Shown here: positions 1-6,899 of the stretch, piece by piece | Numbering within the stretch: the first letter of the stretch is position 1 | Layout: every line of letters begins with the position of its first letter | From: an uncultured Oscillospiraceae bacterium | Lineage (GTDB): Bacteria; Bacillota; Clostridia; Oscillospirales; Oscillospiraceae | NCBI GenBank assembly: GCA_910578505.1 | Contig: CAJTPV010000013.1 | Location: forward strand, 13,016-77,015 | Direction of reading: 5' to 3' | Length of the DNA: 64,000 nucleotides | Made by a program: the position numbers and the translations under genes | Notes under the pieces: generated by a model | Seen by the model: the letters and a program-made list of their open reading frames with translations, nothing else | The model's database searches: none | Told to the model about the DNA's origin: nothing

Positions 1-96
1 GAGCAGGTGGAGGAGCTGGCCGGCGATGTGGACGTAATCAAGACAGTTGTCAGCCGTCACAGCGGGGATATCAGCAGGCTGAAGAAAGCACAGTGA
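1..96 (+). CDS. C-terminal end of an unidentified gene (truncated by the window edge)
   Basis: Frame 1 is open from the first base to a TGA at 94-96 and encodes 31 residues beginning EQVEELAGDVDVIKTVV and ending RLKKAQ. The charged, heptad-like pattern suggests a coiled-coil tail. Too little is visible to assign a function. A hairpin lies about 65 bases past the stop. Confidence 0.5.
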   Translation, partial: EQVEELAGDVDVIKTVVSRHSGDISRLKKAQ

Positions 97-161
97 CTCT
101 GTGTCAGGAATCCTTTCTGCGCCCAAAATCCTACGGACGTTGGACTTCAGATAAATTAAAC

Positions 162-191
162 AGGAGGTAGGGATCAGTTTCCCTACCTCCT
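162..191. terminator. Hairpin between convergent genes
   Basis: AGGAGGTAGGGA pairs with TCCCTACCTCCT (12 base pairs, loop TCAGTT). It lies between the plus-strand gene ending at 96 and the minus-strand J-protein gene, whose TAG stop sits inside the stem. On the minus strand it is followed by a weakly T-rich stretch, so it probably ends transcription of that gene. Confidence 0.5.
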
Positions 192-1737
192 ACTTGATTT
201 CAGGGACGCGGTATACCTTCACGGTCTTCCCGCCGGCCGCGGCCGTCCCGGCGAGCTCCAGATCAATACTGCCCCTGTTGTCCTCATCCGACACACAGCA
301 GACCTGGGCGCCGTCCGTGGTGAGATAGTAGTTCATCACCAATGTCTCCCCGCCAGCGTCCTGTCCGGTACACTGGGCCCAGTAGTAGGTCTCGCTGCCG
401 TCCTCATTGGACGATATCCCCGTACTGCTGATCGCGTAGGGGCCAGGATAATCCTCGCCGGCCAACGAGACAGCCAAATCCCGGACGGCCTCAATGCCCT
501 GCCGGTCCTGCTCCGGGAGCTGGTCCTCCGTAACCACACGGGGGCTGTCAGTCTGGGGGCTGTCAGTGGCGGGCGGGATTGCTTCATTGCTGTTCTGCGC
601 GGTATGGGCCGCGTCCCGCGTATCAGCCGTCTGTTCCACGCTGATGGTCCCAGGCTCCGGACCCTTCTTTTCATAGGGACGCATGAGGAAAAAATAATCG
701 ATAAAGACCACCGACAGCAGAATCCACAACAGAAACAGCGGCGCGCGCTCCTGTCGAAATACCCGCTTCCGCCAGGGGATTTTTTCCCGGCTGCCGTCCG
801 CTTTCCGCTCACCGCTGTCCTTCAGCAGGCGGTACAGGCCCAGGTACATGGTCTCCGGTTTGCCGTTATAAAACTGGTAGACCAGATAGAGCTGCCGCTT
901 GATATCATCCGGCAGCCAGGGATGCTCACTTAAAAAATCCTCCAGGCCGAAGATGAAGTCCATATTGTGCTGGGCGTTGCGGAAGGTGCTACTGTGGAGG
1001 AAAACAGACCACTGCTCCACAGACGCGCCGGAGGAACAGAGCACCTCCAGCGCATGCAGGGCCGCATAGGCCGCGCTCCACGCCTCCTCGCTCTCCAGCG
1101 CCCGGTCCCGCTGGGCCTGTTCCCGAACCCGCCGGCGCTCCCGCGCCTCCCGCAGGCGCTCCTCCGCCTTCCGGCGGCGGGCCTGACGGCGCTCCTCGTC
1201 CCCCTCAGCAAAGAGCCTTTCGTAGTCCCAGGCCTCCGGTCCGGCGGTGTTTGGGGAGTGGGGCCGCAGAGGCTCGCCGCCGGCCAGCAGCTGGTCGTAA
1301 TCAAAGGCCCCGGTCTCCGGCCCAAGACGCTCTCTTGACGCCCCGCCGCCGTGCTCTGCGTGCTCAGCGTCTTCTCTGCCCGGCGGCGGTTCCGGAGGGG
1401 GGATCTCCAGATCCTCCTCCGCAAAAAGGGCGTCGTAGTCAAATCCTCCGTCCGGTCCGGCCTCCGGCACAGGCTGGACCGTCTGCTCCTGAAAGAGCAC
1501 GTCGTAATCGTAGCGCCGCTCCGCCGACGCGCACTCCATCTCCTCCAACAGCATGCGGGCGTCCTGCTCGGCGGCCTGGGCAATCCGCCGGGCGGTCTGA
1601 TAGGCCGCGTACAGCTGCTGGAAGCCCTCCGGGTCCTCCTCCGGGTGGACGGCCTTCACCCGCAGGGCGTAGGCCCGCTTCACCTGGCCGGAATCGCAGG
1701 GGCCGTCCAGACCCAGTTCACTCCAGGGCCAGCTCAT
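190..1737 (-). CDS. Membrane-anchored J-domain-like co-chaperone with HPE in place of HPD
   Basis: Predicted partner of the Hsp70 encoded just upstream. Residues about 1-55 resemble a J domain (WSELGL, then KRAYALRVKAVHPEEDP), but the HPD tripeptide that activates Hsp70 ATPase reads HPE. A disordered, proline- and charge-rich stretch (about 70-215) carries four copies of an aromatic-D-Y-(D/E)-x-L-(F/L) motif. One membrane segment lies near residues 332-352, followed by a 160-residue tail with several cysteines. The ATG at 1735-1737 overlaps the Hsp70 stop as ATGA and has GGGAG in front, so I prefer it to a GTG four codons upstream. Family knowledge: E. coli HscC works with membrane J-proteins DjlB and DjlC. 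A matching role here is inference. Confidence 0.7.
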   Translation of the reverse strand: MSWPWSELGLDGPCDSGQVKRAYALRVKAVHPEEDPEGFQQLYAAYQTARRIAQAAEQDARMLLEEMECASAERRYDYDVLFQEQTVQPVPEAGPDGGFDYDALFAEEDLEIPPPEPPPGREDAEHAEHGGGASRERLGPETGAFDYDQLLAGGEPLRPHSPNTAGPEAWDYERLFAEGDEERRQARRRKAEERLREARERRRVREQAQRDRALESEEAWSAAYAALHALEVLCSSGASVEQWSVFLHSSTFRNAQHNMDFIFGLEDFLSEHPWLPDDIKRQLYLVYQFYNGKPETMYLGLYRLLKDSGERKADGSREKIPWRKRVFRQERAPLFLLWILLSVVFIDYFFLMRPYEKKGPEPGTISVEQTADTRDAAHTAQNSNEAIPPATDSPQTDSPRVVTEDQLPEQDRQGIEAVRDLAVSLAGEDYPGPYAISSTGISSNEDGSETYYWAQCTGQDAGGETLVMNYYLTTDGAQVCCVSDEDNRGSIDLELAGTAAAGGKTVKVYRVPEIK

Positions 1738-3455
1738 AGGCTCTCCCACTCGTCCGGGTCGGAGACGTCGATTTCACCGGTAAACGCCTCCACCTGGTCG
1801 AAGAAATCCGTGATCCGCCGGCAGGCCTTGGCCAGGCGCATGGGCTCCTGGCTCTCCACCTCGTGGTTGAACCACTCCAGGATCTCCCCCACCCGCCGCC
1901 GCAGGTCCCCCACAGTCACCGCGTACAGCCGCTCGCCCCTGGCGGAGATGGCCCGTGTGCGCTCCTGGTCCCTGGGGTGGAGCTTCAGGCCCGCCAGCTC
2001 CTGGATGCGCCGCTGGGCCTCGCTGTCGCTGACGCCGTCGTTTTTCAGCAGCAGCCGGGAGGTCTTGTCCCCCTCCGAGAGGACCTCCACCTCCAATATG
2101 CCGTTGATGTCATAGGTGAAGCGCACCTGAATGGACTGCTGGCCCTTGGGGGCCGGGGGGACGCTGATCTTCAGGGAGCCCAGGAGGGAGTTGTCCTTAC
2201 AGTACCGGTTTTCCCCCTGGTAGACATCCACGTCCAGCACGGTCTGGTTGTCCCGCACCGTGCAGTACACGCCCATCTTGCTGGAGGGCAGCACGCTGTT
2301 GCGCTCAATGATGGGGGACATGACCGGCTGGCTGGGGTCGTTGTGGTTGCAGATGCTGATGCCCAGGGTGAAGGGGCACACATCCGTCAGCACCAGCTCC
2401 CGCAGGCCCTCGGCCCGGGCCTTCATGCCCGCGCAGATGCCCGCCCCCAGAGCCACGGCGATATCGGCCTGATCGCCGTCGGTGACCTCCCGGCCCAGGG
2501 CCTTGGCGATATACCCCCGCACGGCGGGCATGCGGCTGGAGCCGCCCACCATCACCAGCTCGTCCACGGCCAGGACCGGGGTGCCGCTGTCCACCAGCAC
2601 CTTGCGGATGGGGGCGGTCAGACGCTTGAACAGCGCGCCGCTCTTGCGGATGAGCCACTCGTTGGTCAGCGTCAGCGCGTGGATTTTGCCGGCGCTGTCG
2701 GTGTACACCATCAGCACCGAGCGCTGGGTGGTCAGGGCGATCTTGCAGCTCTCCGCCTGCCGCAGCAGCATCTCCTTCTGCTGCTGGTTCATGCCCTCGT
2801 AATCCAGGCCGCAGTCGCCGCAGAAGCCCCTGGCGATGGCCAGGTCAAAATCCCGGCCCCCCAGCCGGTTGTCGCCGCTGACGGCAGTGACGCTCACCAC
2901 GTTCTCAAAGCGCTCCACCAGGCTCACATCCAGCGTCCCGCCGCCGAAGTCGAACACCAGGCACAGCTTATCCACACCGCCCTCGCCGATGCGGGCGGAC
3001 ACCGCCGCCGCGGAGGGCTCGTTGACCAGCCGCTCCACCAGCAGCCCCGCCAGCGCCCCCGCCCGCTTGGTGGCCGCCCGCTGGGCCTGAGCGAAGTAGG
3101 CCGGCACGCTGACCACCGCCTCGGTCACCGGCTCGCCCAGCCAGGCCTCGGCGTCCTCCCGCAGCTGCCGCAGCACCAGAGCGGACAGCTCCTCCGGCTT
3201 GAAGGTCCTGCCCCCTAAGGTGTAGGTCTTGTCCGTACCGATCTCCCGTTTGAAGCAGGACGCAGTGCGCTGAGGATGGGAGACCAGCCGCTCCTGCGCA
3301 GCCCGGCCCACCAGCACCGTGCCGTCGTCATCCAGACTGACTACGCTGGGCGTCAGATACTCGCCCAGGCTGTTGGGGATCAGCTGCGGCCTGCCGTCCC
3401 GCCAAATCGCCGCCAAGCTGTTGGTTGTCCCCAGGTCAATGCCAATGATCACCAT
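1734..3455 (-). CDS. Hsp70-family chaperone, HscC-like
   Basis: A 573-residue Hsp70 with ATPase signatures IGIDLGTTNS at the N-terminus, VFDFGGGTLDVSLVE in the middle and MVGGSSRMPAVRGYI later, followed by a substrate-binding region and a short lid. It is shorter than DnaK (about 610-640) and close to HscC-type specialised Hsp70s. The start is set by MVIIGIDLGTTN, with AGGAAGAAGG just upstream; the frame stays open further upstream but that part has no family features. It is translationally coupled to the J-like gene by a 4-base overlap. No grpE or dnaJ is nearby, so this is not the housekeeping DnaK system. Clients are unknown. Confidence 0.85.
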   Translation of the reverse strand: MVIIGIDLGTTNSLAAIWRDGRPQLIPNSLGEYLTPSVVSLDDDGTVLVGRAAQERLVSHPQRTASCFKREIGTDKTYTLGGRTFKPEELSALVLRQLREDAEAWLGEPVTEAVVSVPAYFAQAQRAATKRAGALAGLLVERLVNEPSAAAVSARIGEGGVDKLCLVFDFGGGTLDVSLVERFENVVSVTAVSGDNRLGGRDFDLAIARGFCGDCGLDYEGMNQQQKEMLLRQAESCKIALTTQRSVLMVYTDSAGKIHALTLTNEWLIRKSGALFKRLTAPIRKVLVDSGTPVLAVDELVMVGGSSRMPAVRGYIAKALGREVTDGDQADIAVALGAGICAGMKARAEGLRELVLTDVCPFTLGISICNHNDPSQPVMSPIIERNSVLPSSKMGVYCTVRDNQTVLDVDVYQGENRYCKDNSLLGSLKISVPPAPKGQQSIQVRFTYDINGILEVEVLSEGDKTSRLLLKNDGVSDSEAQRRIQELAGLKLHPRDQERTRAISARGERLYAVTVGDLRRRVGEILEWFNHEVESQEPMRLAKACRRITDFFDQVEAFTGEIDVSDPDEWESL

Positions 3456-3709
3456 GATCCGCCTTCTTCCTATTTTGGAGGATTGGAGGGGCCGTTCCCC
3501 TGTCATCTGAATTTTACCATATTTTTTGTTGGATTGGAAGATGGGATTTTTAAAAATATGCCTGAAATTCAAGAAAATTTTTTGACGTCCGCCGGTGAAG
3601 CGGGCAATGGCTGAATTTTGGGGCATCCGGAGTGGACTCCAATGATTTGCCTGGGGCAGAATTTCCGCCCAGTCAGAAAAAAATTTGCCCGGCCATCTGA
3701 ACATTTTCC

Positions 3710-3738
3710 TTGCATATCCCCCCAAGTAATGGTATGAT
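3710..3738 (+). promoter_or_regulatory. Sigma-A promoter for the small membrane protein gene
   Basis: TTGCAT, 17 bases, TATGAT. It lies in the roughly 400-base gap between the divergent Hsp70 gene and the gene starting at 3854, giving a leader of about 110 bases. I saw no equally convincing minus-strand promoter for the Hsp70 gene, only a TAAAAT near 3512. Confidence 0.7.
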
Positions 3739-3853
3739 AGAAAGGAAGTTCCCGCGGGCCGCAGAAGCCCATGCCGGACAATTACGCGGAAATCCCTCAA
3801 ATCCCCCAGCGCTGAGCCCGGCGCGGACAAGTTACAGAAAGCAGGTGCCCTCT

Positions 3854-4285
3854 ATGCCAGAAGAAGAAGTTGTGCAGCAGCAGCCCGCTGCCCCCCAGCC
3901 TGAGCCGAGGACGGAGGAGCAGCCCCTGTCAGAGGAACAGGAGAATGAGAAAAACCTGGAGGAGGAGGCCGCCGCCAAGGAAGCGGAACGGAAGAGACAG
4001 CGGCTGGTGACCTTCCTGAGCGCGACGCTGCTCGTCTGCCTGATTGCGGAGGTTGCCCTGGCCGCCTATATCGGCCTGACCCTTTACCAGAATATCCAGA
4101 ATCAGAAGCTGATGACCGCCCAGTACGAGGCCTATGTGGCCTTTCAGGACGAACAGCGGCAGAATCCGCCCAAGGTCCAGTACATCGGCCCCACCGTCCG
4201 CGTGGTGGACGGCGTAGTGGTGGACAACTACGCCGCCGGGGCGGCTGCCCGTGCCCAGGCGGCAGACAATGTCCCCGGTATTTAA
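3854..4285 (+). CDS. Small single-pass membrane protein of unknown function
   Basis: A 143-residue protein. The N-terminus (about 1-50) is very acidic and rich in Pro/Gln/Glu, followed by a basic stop (KRQRLV) and one membrane segment of about 23 residues (LSATLLVCLIAEVALAAYIG), then a 75-residue C-terminal part that is probably outside the cell. I do not recognise the family. The chosen ATG has AGGTG upstream; the frame is open further upstream but without a ribosome site. It has its own promoter and ends at a long palindrome. Confidence 0.65.
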   Translation: MPEEEVVQQQPAAPQPEPRTEEQPLSEEQENEKNLEEEAAAKEAERKRQRLVTFLSATLLVCLIAEVALAAYIGLTLYQNIQNQKLMTAQYEAYVAFQDEQRQNPPKVQYIGPTVRVVDGVVVDNYAAGAAARAQAADNVPGI

Positions 4286-4289
4286 GAAC

Positions 4290-4361
4290 CTGTACAGCGG
4301 CTCCCCCCATGAAAAGCAGCGCCATCTGCGCTATTTTTCATGGGGGGAGCCTGCTGTACAG
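4290..4361. terminator. Very long near-perfect palindrome, probable terminator
   Basis: CTGTACAGC-GGCTCCCCCCATGAAAA pairs with TTTTCATGGGGGGAGCC-T-GCTGTACAG: 26 base pairs with one bulged T, and the apical region holds another 5-pair stem (AGCGC/GCGCT). No T-run follows on either strand. It sits between two co-directional genes. Confidence 0.55.
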
Positions 4362-4389
4362 ATTTCATGGTTTGTTCAAAAAATTTTTG

Positions 4390-4418
4390 GTGACTTTTTC
4401 CACCGGATGGAGTACAAT
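4390..4418 (+). promoter_or_regulatory. Sigma-A promoter for the rhomboid-like gene
   Basis: GTGACT, 17 bases, TACAAT. It lies 39 bases before the TTG start, just past the long palindrome, so this gene appears to be transcribed separately from its left neighbour. Confidence 0.5.
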
Positions 4419-4456
4419 AGAAACACTATACCAATGGATAGGGGAGGAGTATTTCG

Positions 4457-5302
4457 TTGAGAAAGCTAAACGATGCCATTGACCGCTTCTGCGCCCTGCA
4501 CCCCAAGCTGGCGATCCCGGGCCTGATGCGGTATATTGTCGGCGCTAACGCCGTGCTGTACGTCCTGAGCCTCTTCGCCGGCGCCGGGACCCTGAATTTC
4601 CTGGCCCTGGATATCAGCCGCGTACTTCATGGGGAGCTCTGGCGGCTCATCACCTATGTGCTGCTGCCCACAAACGGGAGTATCTGGCTGATCATCTCCC
4701 TGGTCTTCTACTACTGGCTGGGGGAGACCCTGGAGCGGATGTGGGGCAGCGCCAAGTTTACCTTTTACTACGTCAGCGGCACGCTGCTGACCGCCCTGGG
4801 ACTGCTGGCGGCGTATCTCATCGACGGCGTCCACACGTCCCTCTGGGGGGCCTACTACGTGAATATGGCCATGTTTTTCGCCTACGCCCTCAGTTTCCCG
4901 GACGCGATGGTGCTGCTGCTCTTCATTCCCATTAAAATGAAATGGCTGGCGCTCCTGGACGCGGCCCTCTTCGCGGCGGATATCTTCCGCGCCGCAGCCG
5001 CCGGCGCGTGGGGCATTGCGCTGATGCCCATAATCGCCATGCTCAACCTGTTCATCTTCTTCTCCCCGGACTTCCGCCGGCGGGCGGACCAGGTGCTCTA
5101 CCGGGCCCGGCCCCAGGCGGTGCAGTTCCGCAAGGCTGTCCGGGAGCAGCAGAAGCAGAAGGGCTACAACCACAAGTGCAGCGTCTGCGGCCGCACGGAC
5201 ACCGATTACCCGGACCTGCAGTTCCGCTACTGCTCCAAATGCGCCGGGTACCACTGCTACTGTCAGGACCACATCTTCAACCACACCCACTTTACGGAGT
5301 AG
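4457..5302 (+). CDS. Rhomboid-like membrane protein with zinc-binding tail, probably without protease activity
   Basis: A 281-residue protein with about six membrane segments (residues 25-215) in a rhomboid-like layout: an early ISRVLHGELWRLITYVLLPTN element followed by several helices. The GxSG serine motif expected in helix 4 is missing; the equivalent stretch reads YYVNMAMFFAYALSF, so I infer a pseudoprotease or related fold. After a basic segment, residues about 240-281 contain CSVCG, CSKC, a CYC and clustered His residues, consistent with a zinc-binding tail. The start is TTG with a strong GGGGAGGAG site 7 bases upstream. The partner is unknown. Confidence 0.65.
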   Translation: MRKLNDAIDRFCALHPKLAIPGLMRYIVGANAVLYVLSLFAGAGTLNFLALDISRVLHGELWRLITYVLLPTNGSIWLIISLVFYYWLGETLERMWGSAKFTFYYVSGTLLTALGLLAAYLIDGVHTSLWGAYYVNMAMFFAYALSFPDAMVLLLFIPIKMKWLALLDAALFAADIFRAAAAGAWGIALMPIIAMLNLFIFFSPDFRRRADQVLYRARPQAVQFRKAVREQQKQKGYNHKCSVCGRTDTDYPDLQFRYCSKCAGYHCYCQDHIFNHTHFTE

Positions 5303-5341
5303 GGGGCCTGGGCAGGCGGCGCATTGCCCATCCGGCAGGAC

Positions 5342-5677
5342 TCAGTCCCAGGTTTCCCAGACCTCCGGGCAGTAGCCGACGGTGGCCTGCTTGCCGTTGC
5401 GGACAATGGGCGTCTGGAACAGCTGGGGGTTGTCCAGCAGCTTCTCCTCCGCCGCCTCCGCCGTGATATAGGCCATATACAAATCCTGATAGGCCCGGCA
5501 CTTGGTGTTGACCAGCGCATCAAAGCTGAGACGCTGGCGGATGCTGCGGTACTCGCCGGGGGAGAGGCCCTTTTTCGCCATATCAATGTACTGGTACTTG
5601 ATGCGGCGCTCCTTGAACCACCGCTCCGCTTTCTTGGTGTCAAAGCACTTGGAGGAACCAAAAATCTGAATATTCAT
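5342..5677 (-). CDS. ArsC/Spx-family thioredoxin-fold protein
   Basis: A 111-residue protein starting MNIQIFGSSKCFDTKKAERW, with the single N-terminal cysteine typical of ArsC-like proteins (Spx would have CxxC). The rest fits the family length and the C-terminal PIVRNGK element. Members act as arsenate reductases, regulators or uncharacterised reductases; no ars genes are nearby, so the substrate is open. AAGGAG lies 9 bases before the ATG. It diverges from the sirtuin gene. Confidence 0.7.
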   Translation of the reverse strand: MNIQIFGSSKCFDTKKAERWFKERRIKYQYIDMAKKGLSPGEYRSIRQRLSFDALVNTKCRAYQDLYMAYITAEAAEEKLLDNPQLFQTPIVRNGKQATVGYCPEVWETWD

Positions 5678-5752
5678 CGCGATATCGCTCCTTTATGGGA
5701 AAATTGAGAGAAAACTGCGGCACAACGCAGATGAGGAAAGGGGAAGCGCACT

Positions 5753-6466
5753 ATGACGGACGCAGTAAAAAAATTGAAGGACTGGGTGGCGGAGAGCAGC
5801 AGCATCGTGTTCTTCGGCGGGGCCGGGGTGAGCACGGAGAGCGGGATTCCCGACTTCCGCAGCACCGACGGACTCTACCACCAGCAGTACGCCTATCCGC
5901 CGGAGACCATCCTCAGCCACACCTTCTATCTCCGGAACCCGGAGGAATTCTACCGCTTCTACCGCAACAAAATGCTCTATCTGGACGCCCAGCCCAACGC
6001 CGCCCACCGGAAGCTGGCGGAGCTGGAGGAGCAGGGGAAGCTGCGGGCTGTGATTACCCAGAACATCGACGGCCTGCACCAGAAAGCCGGCAGCAAAAAC
6101 GTGCTGGAGCTCCACGGCAGCGTGCTGCGCAACTACTGCCAGAAGTGCGGCGCGTTCCACGGCGTGGAGGAGATCGCGGGCAGCGCCGGCGTGCCGCACT
6201 GTGACTGCGGCGGCGTGATCAAGCCGGACGTGGTGCTGTACGAGGAGGGCTTGGACCAGGATACGCTGTCCCGGTCTGTCAGCGCCATCCGGCAGGCGGA
6301 CATGCTGATCATCGGCGGCACATCGCTGACCGTGTATCCGGCGGCGGGGCTGGTGCAGTATTACCGCGGAAATAGGCTGGTGGTCATCAACAAGAGCGCC
6401 CTTTCCGGCGCGGACGCCGACCTGACCATCCGCGAGCCCATCGGCGAGGTAATGGCGCAGCTGTAA
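5753..6466 (+). CDS. cobB: NAD-dependent protein deacylase, sirtuin (CobB/Sir2 family)
   Basis: A 237-residue sirtuin that removes acyl groups from lysines using NAD+. Visible motifs: GGAGVSTESGIPDFRS (NAD binding, about residues 22-38), QNIDGLHQKAG with the following HG catalytic histidine, and a zinc site (CQKC then CDCGG). The length is normal. GGAAAGGGG lies upstream of the ATG. It appears monocistronic, with a hairpin about 100 bases downstream. Confidence 0.9.
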   Translation: MTDAVKKLKDWVAESSSIVFFGGAGVSTESGIPDFRSTDGLYHQQYAYPPETILSHTFYLRNPEEFYRFYRNKMLYLDAQPNAAHRKLAELEEQGKLRAVITQNIDGLHQKAGSKNVLELHGSVLRNYCQKCGAFHGVEEIAGSAGVPHCDCGGVIKPDVVLYEEGLDQDTLSRSVSAIRQADMLIIGGTSLTVYPAAGLVQYYRGNRLVVINKSALSGADADLTIREPIGEVMAQL

Positions 6467-6565
6467 GTATACCACGGGGGACCGGCGCTGGCAACAGATG
6501 AGGGCTCACTGTCGGAAATTTTTATCCCTCGCGGCGATAGAAGCTGCAAGGCCCGGGTGGACGCA

Positions 6566-6602
6566 AAAGGACCGCTGCCCCTTTCAGGGGGAACGGTCCT
6601 TT
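6566..6602 (+). terminator. Hairpin downstream of the sirtuin gene
   Basis: AAAGGACCG pairs with CGGTCCTTT, with an inner CCCC/GGGG pairing. An interrupted T-rich run (TTTGCTGCTGCTTTT) follows. The 433-base gap between the sirtuin and kinase genes otherwise contains only the kinase promoter. Confidence 0.5.
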
Positions 6603-6788
6603 GCTGCTGCTTTTCGGCTGCCTGCATTCGTTCCGCCGCCGTATACGGAATTCTGCTGCGAGATCCTGCAGACAGTCTCCTTCGCCGTCCTTCGGGGCGG
6701 CAAAAATCTCTGCCGGAGCGGGCATCCCGGCATCCTTGTCAGAAATTTAACTCTTTGCGATAAATTGCTACAAATTGGACAAATCTTA

Positions 6789-6817
6789 TTGAACCACGAC
6801 AGCAATTGTGATATAAT
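6789..6817 (+). promoter_or_regulatory. Strong extended -10 promoter for the kinase operon
   Basis: TTGAAC, 17 bases, TATAAT, with TGA directly before the -10 (extended -10 element). It lies 83 bases before the kinase ATG and probably drives the kinase, solute-binding protein and radical SAM genes together. Confidence 0.8.
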
Positions 6818-6899
6818 GTACAATATATTGATCTGCTTTTGGAAAAACATACCACTTGCGCACTGCCTGACAACCGGCCATTTGGGAGGAGAGTCCGCC

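Noticed and set aside
1863..3218. Long plus-strand open frame opposite the Hsp70 gene
   Set aside because: It is rich in His/Gln/Gly/Ala as expected from a GC-rich antisense frame and has no recognisable domain, while the opposite strand encodes a clear Hsp70.
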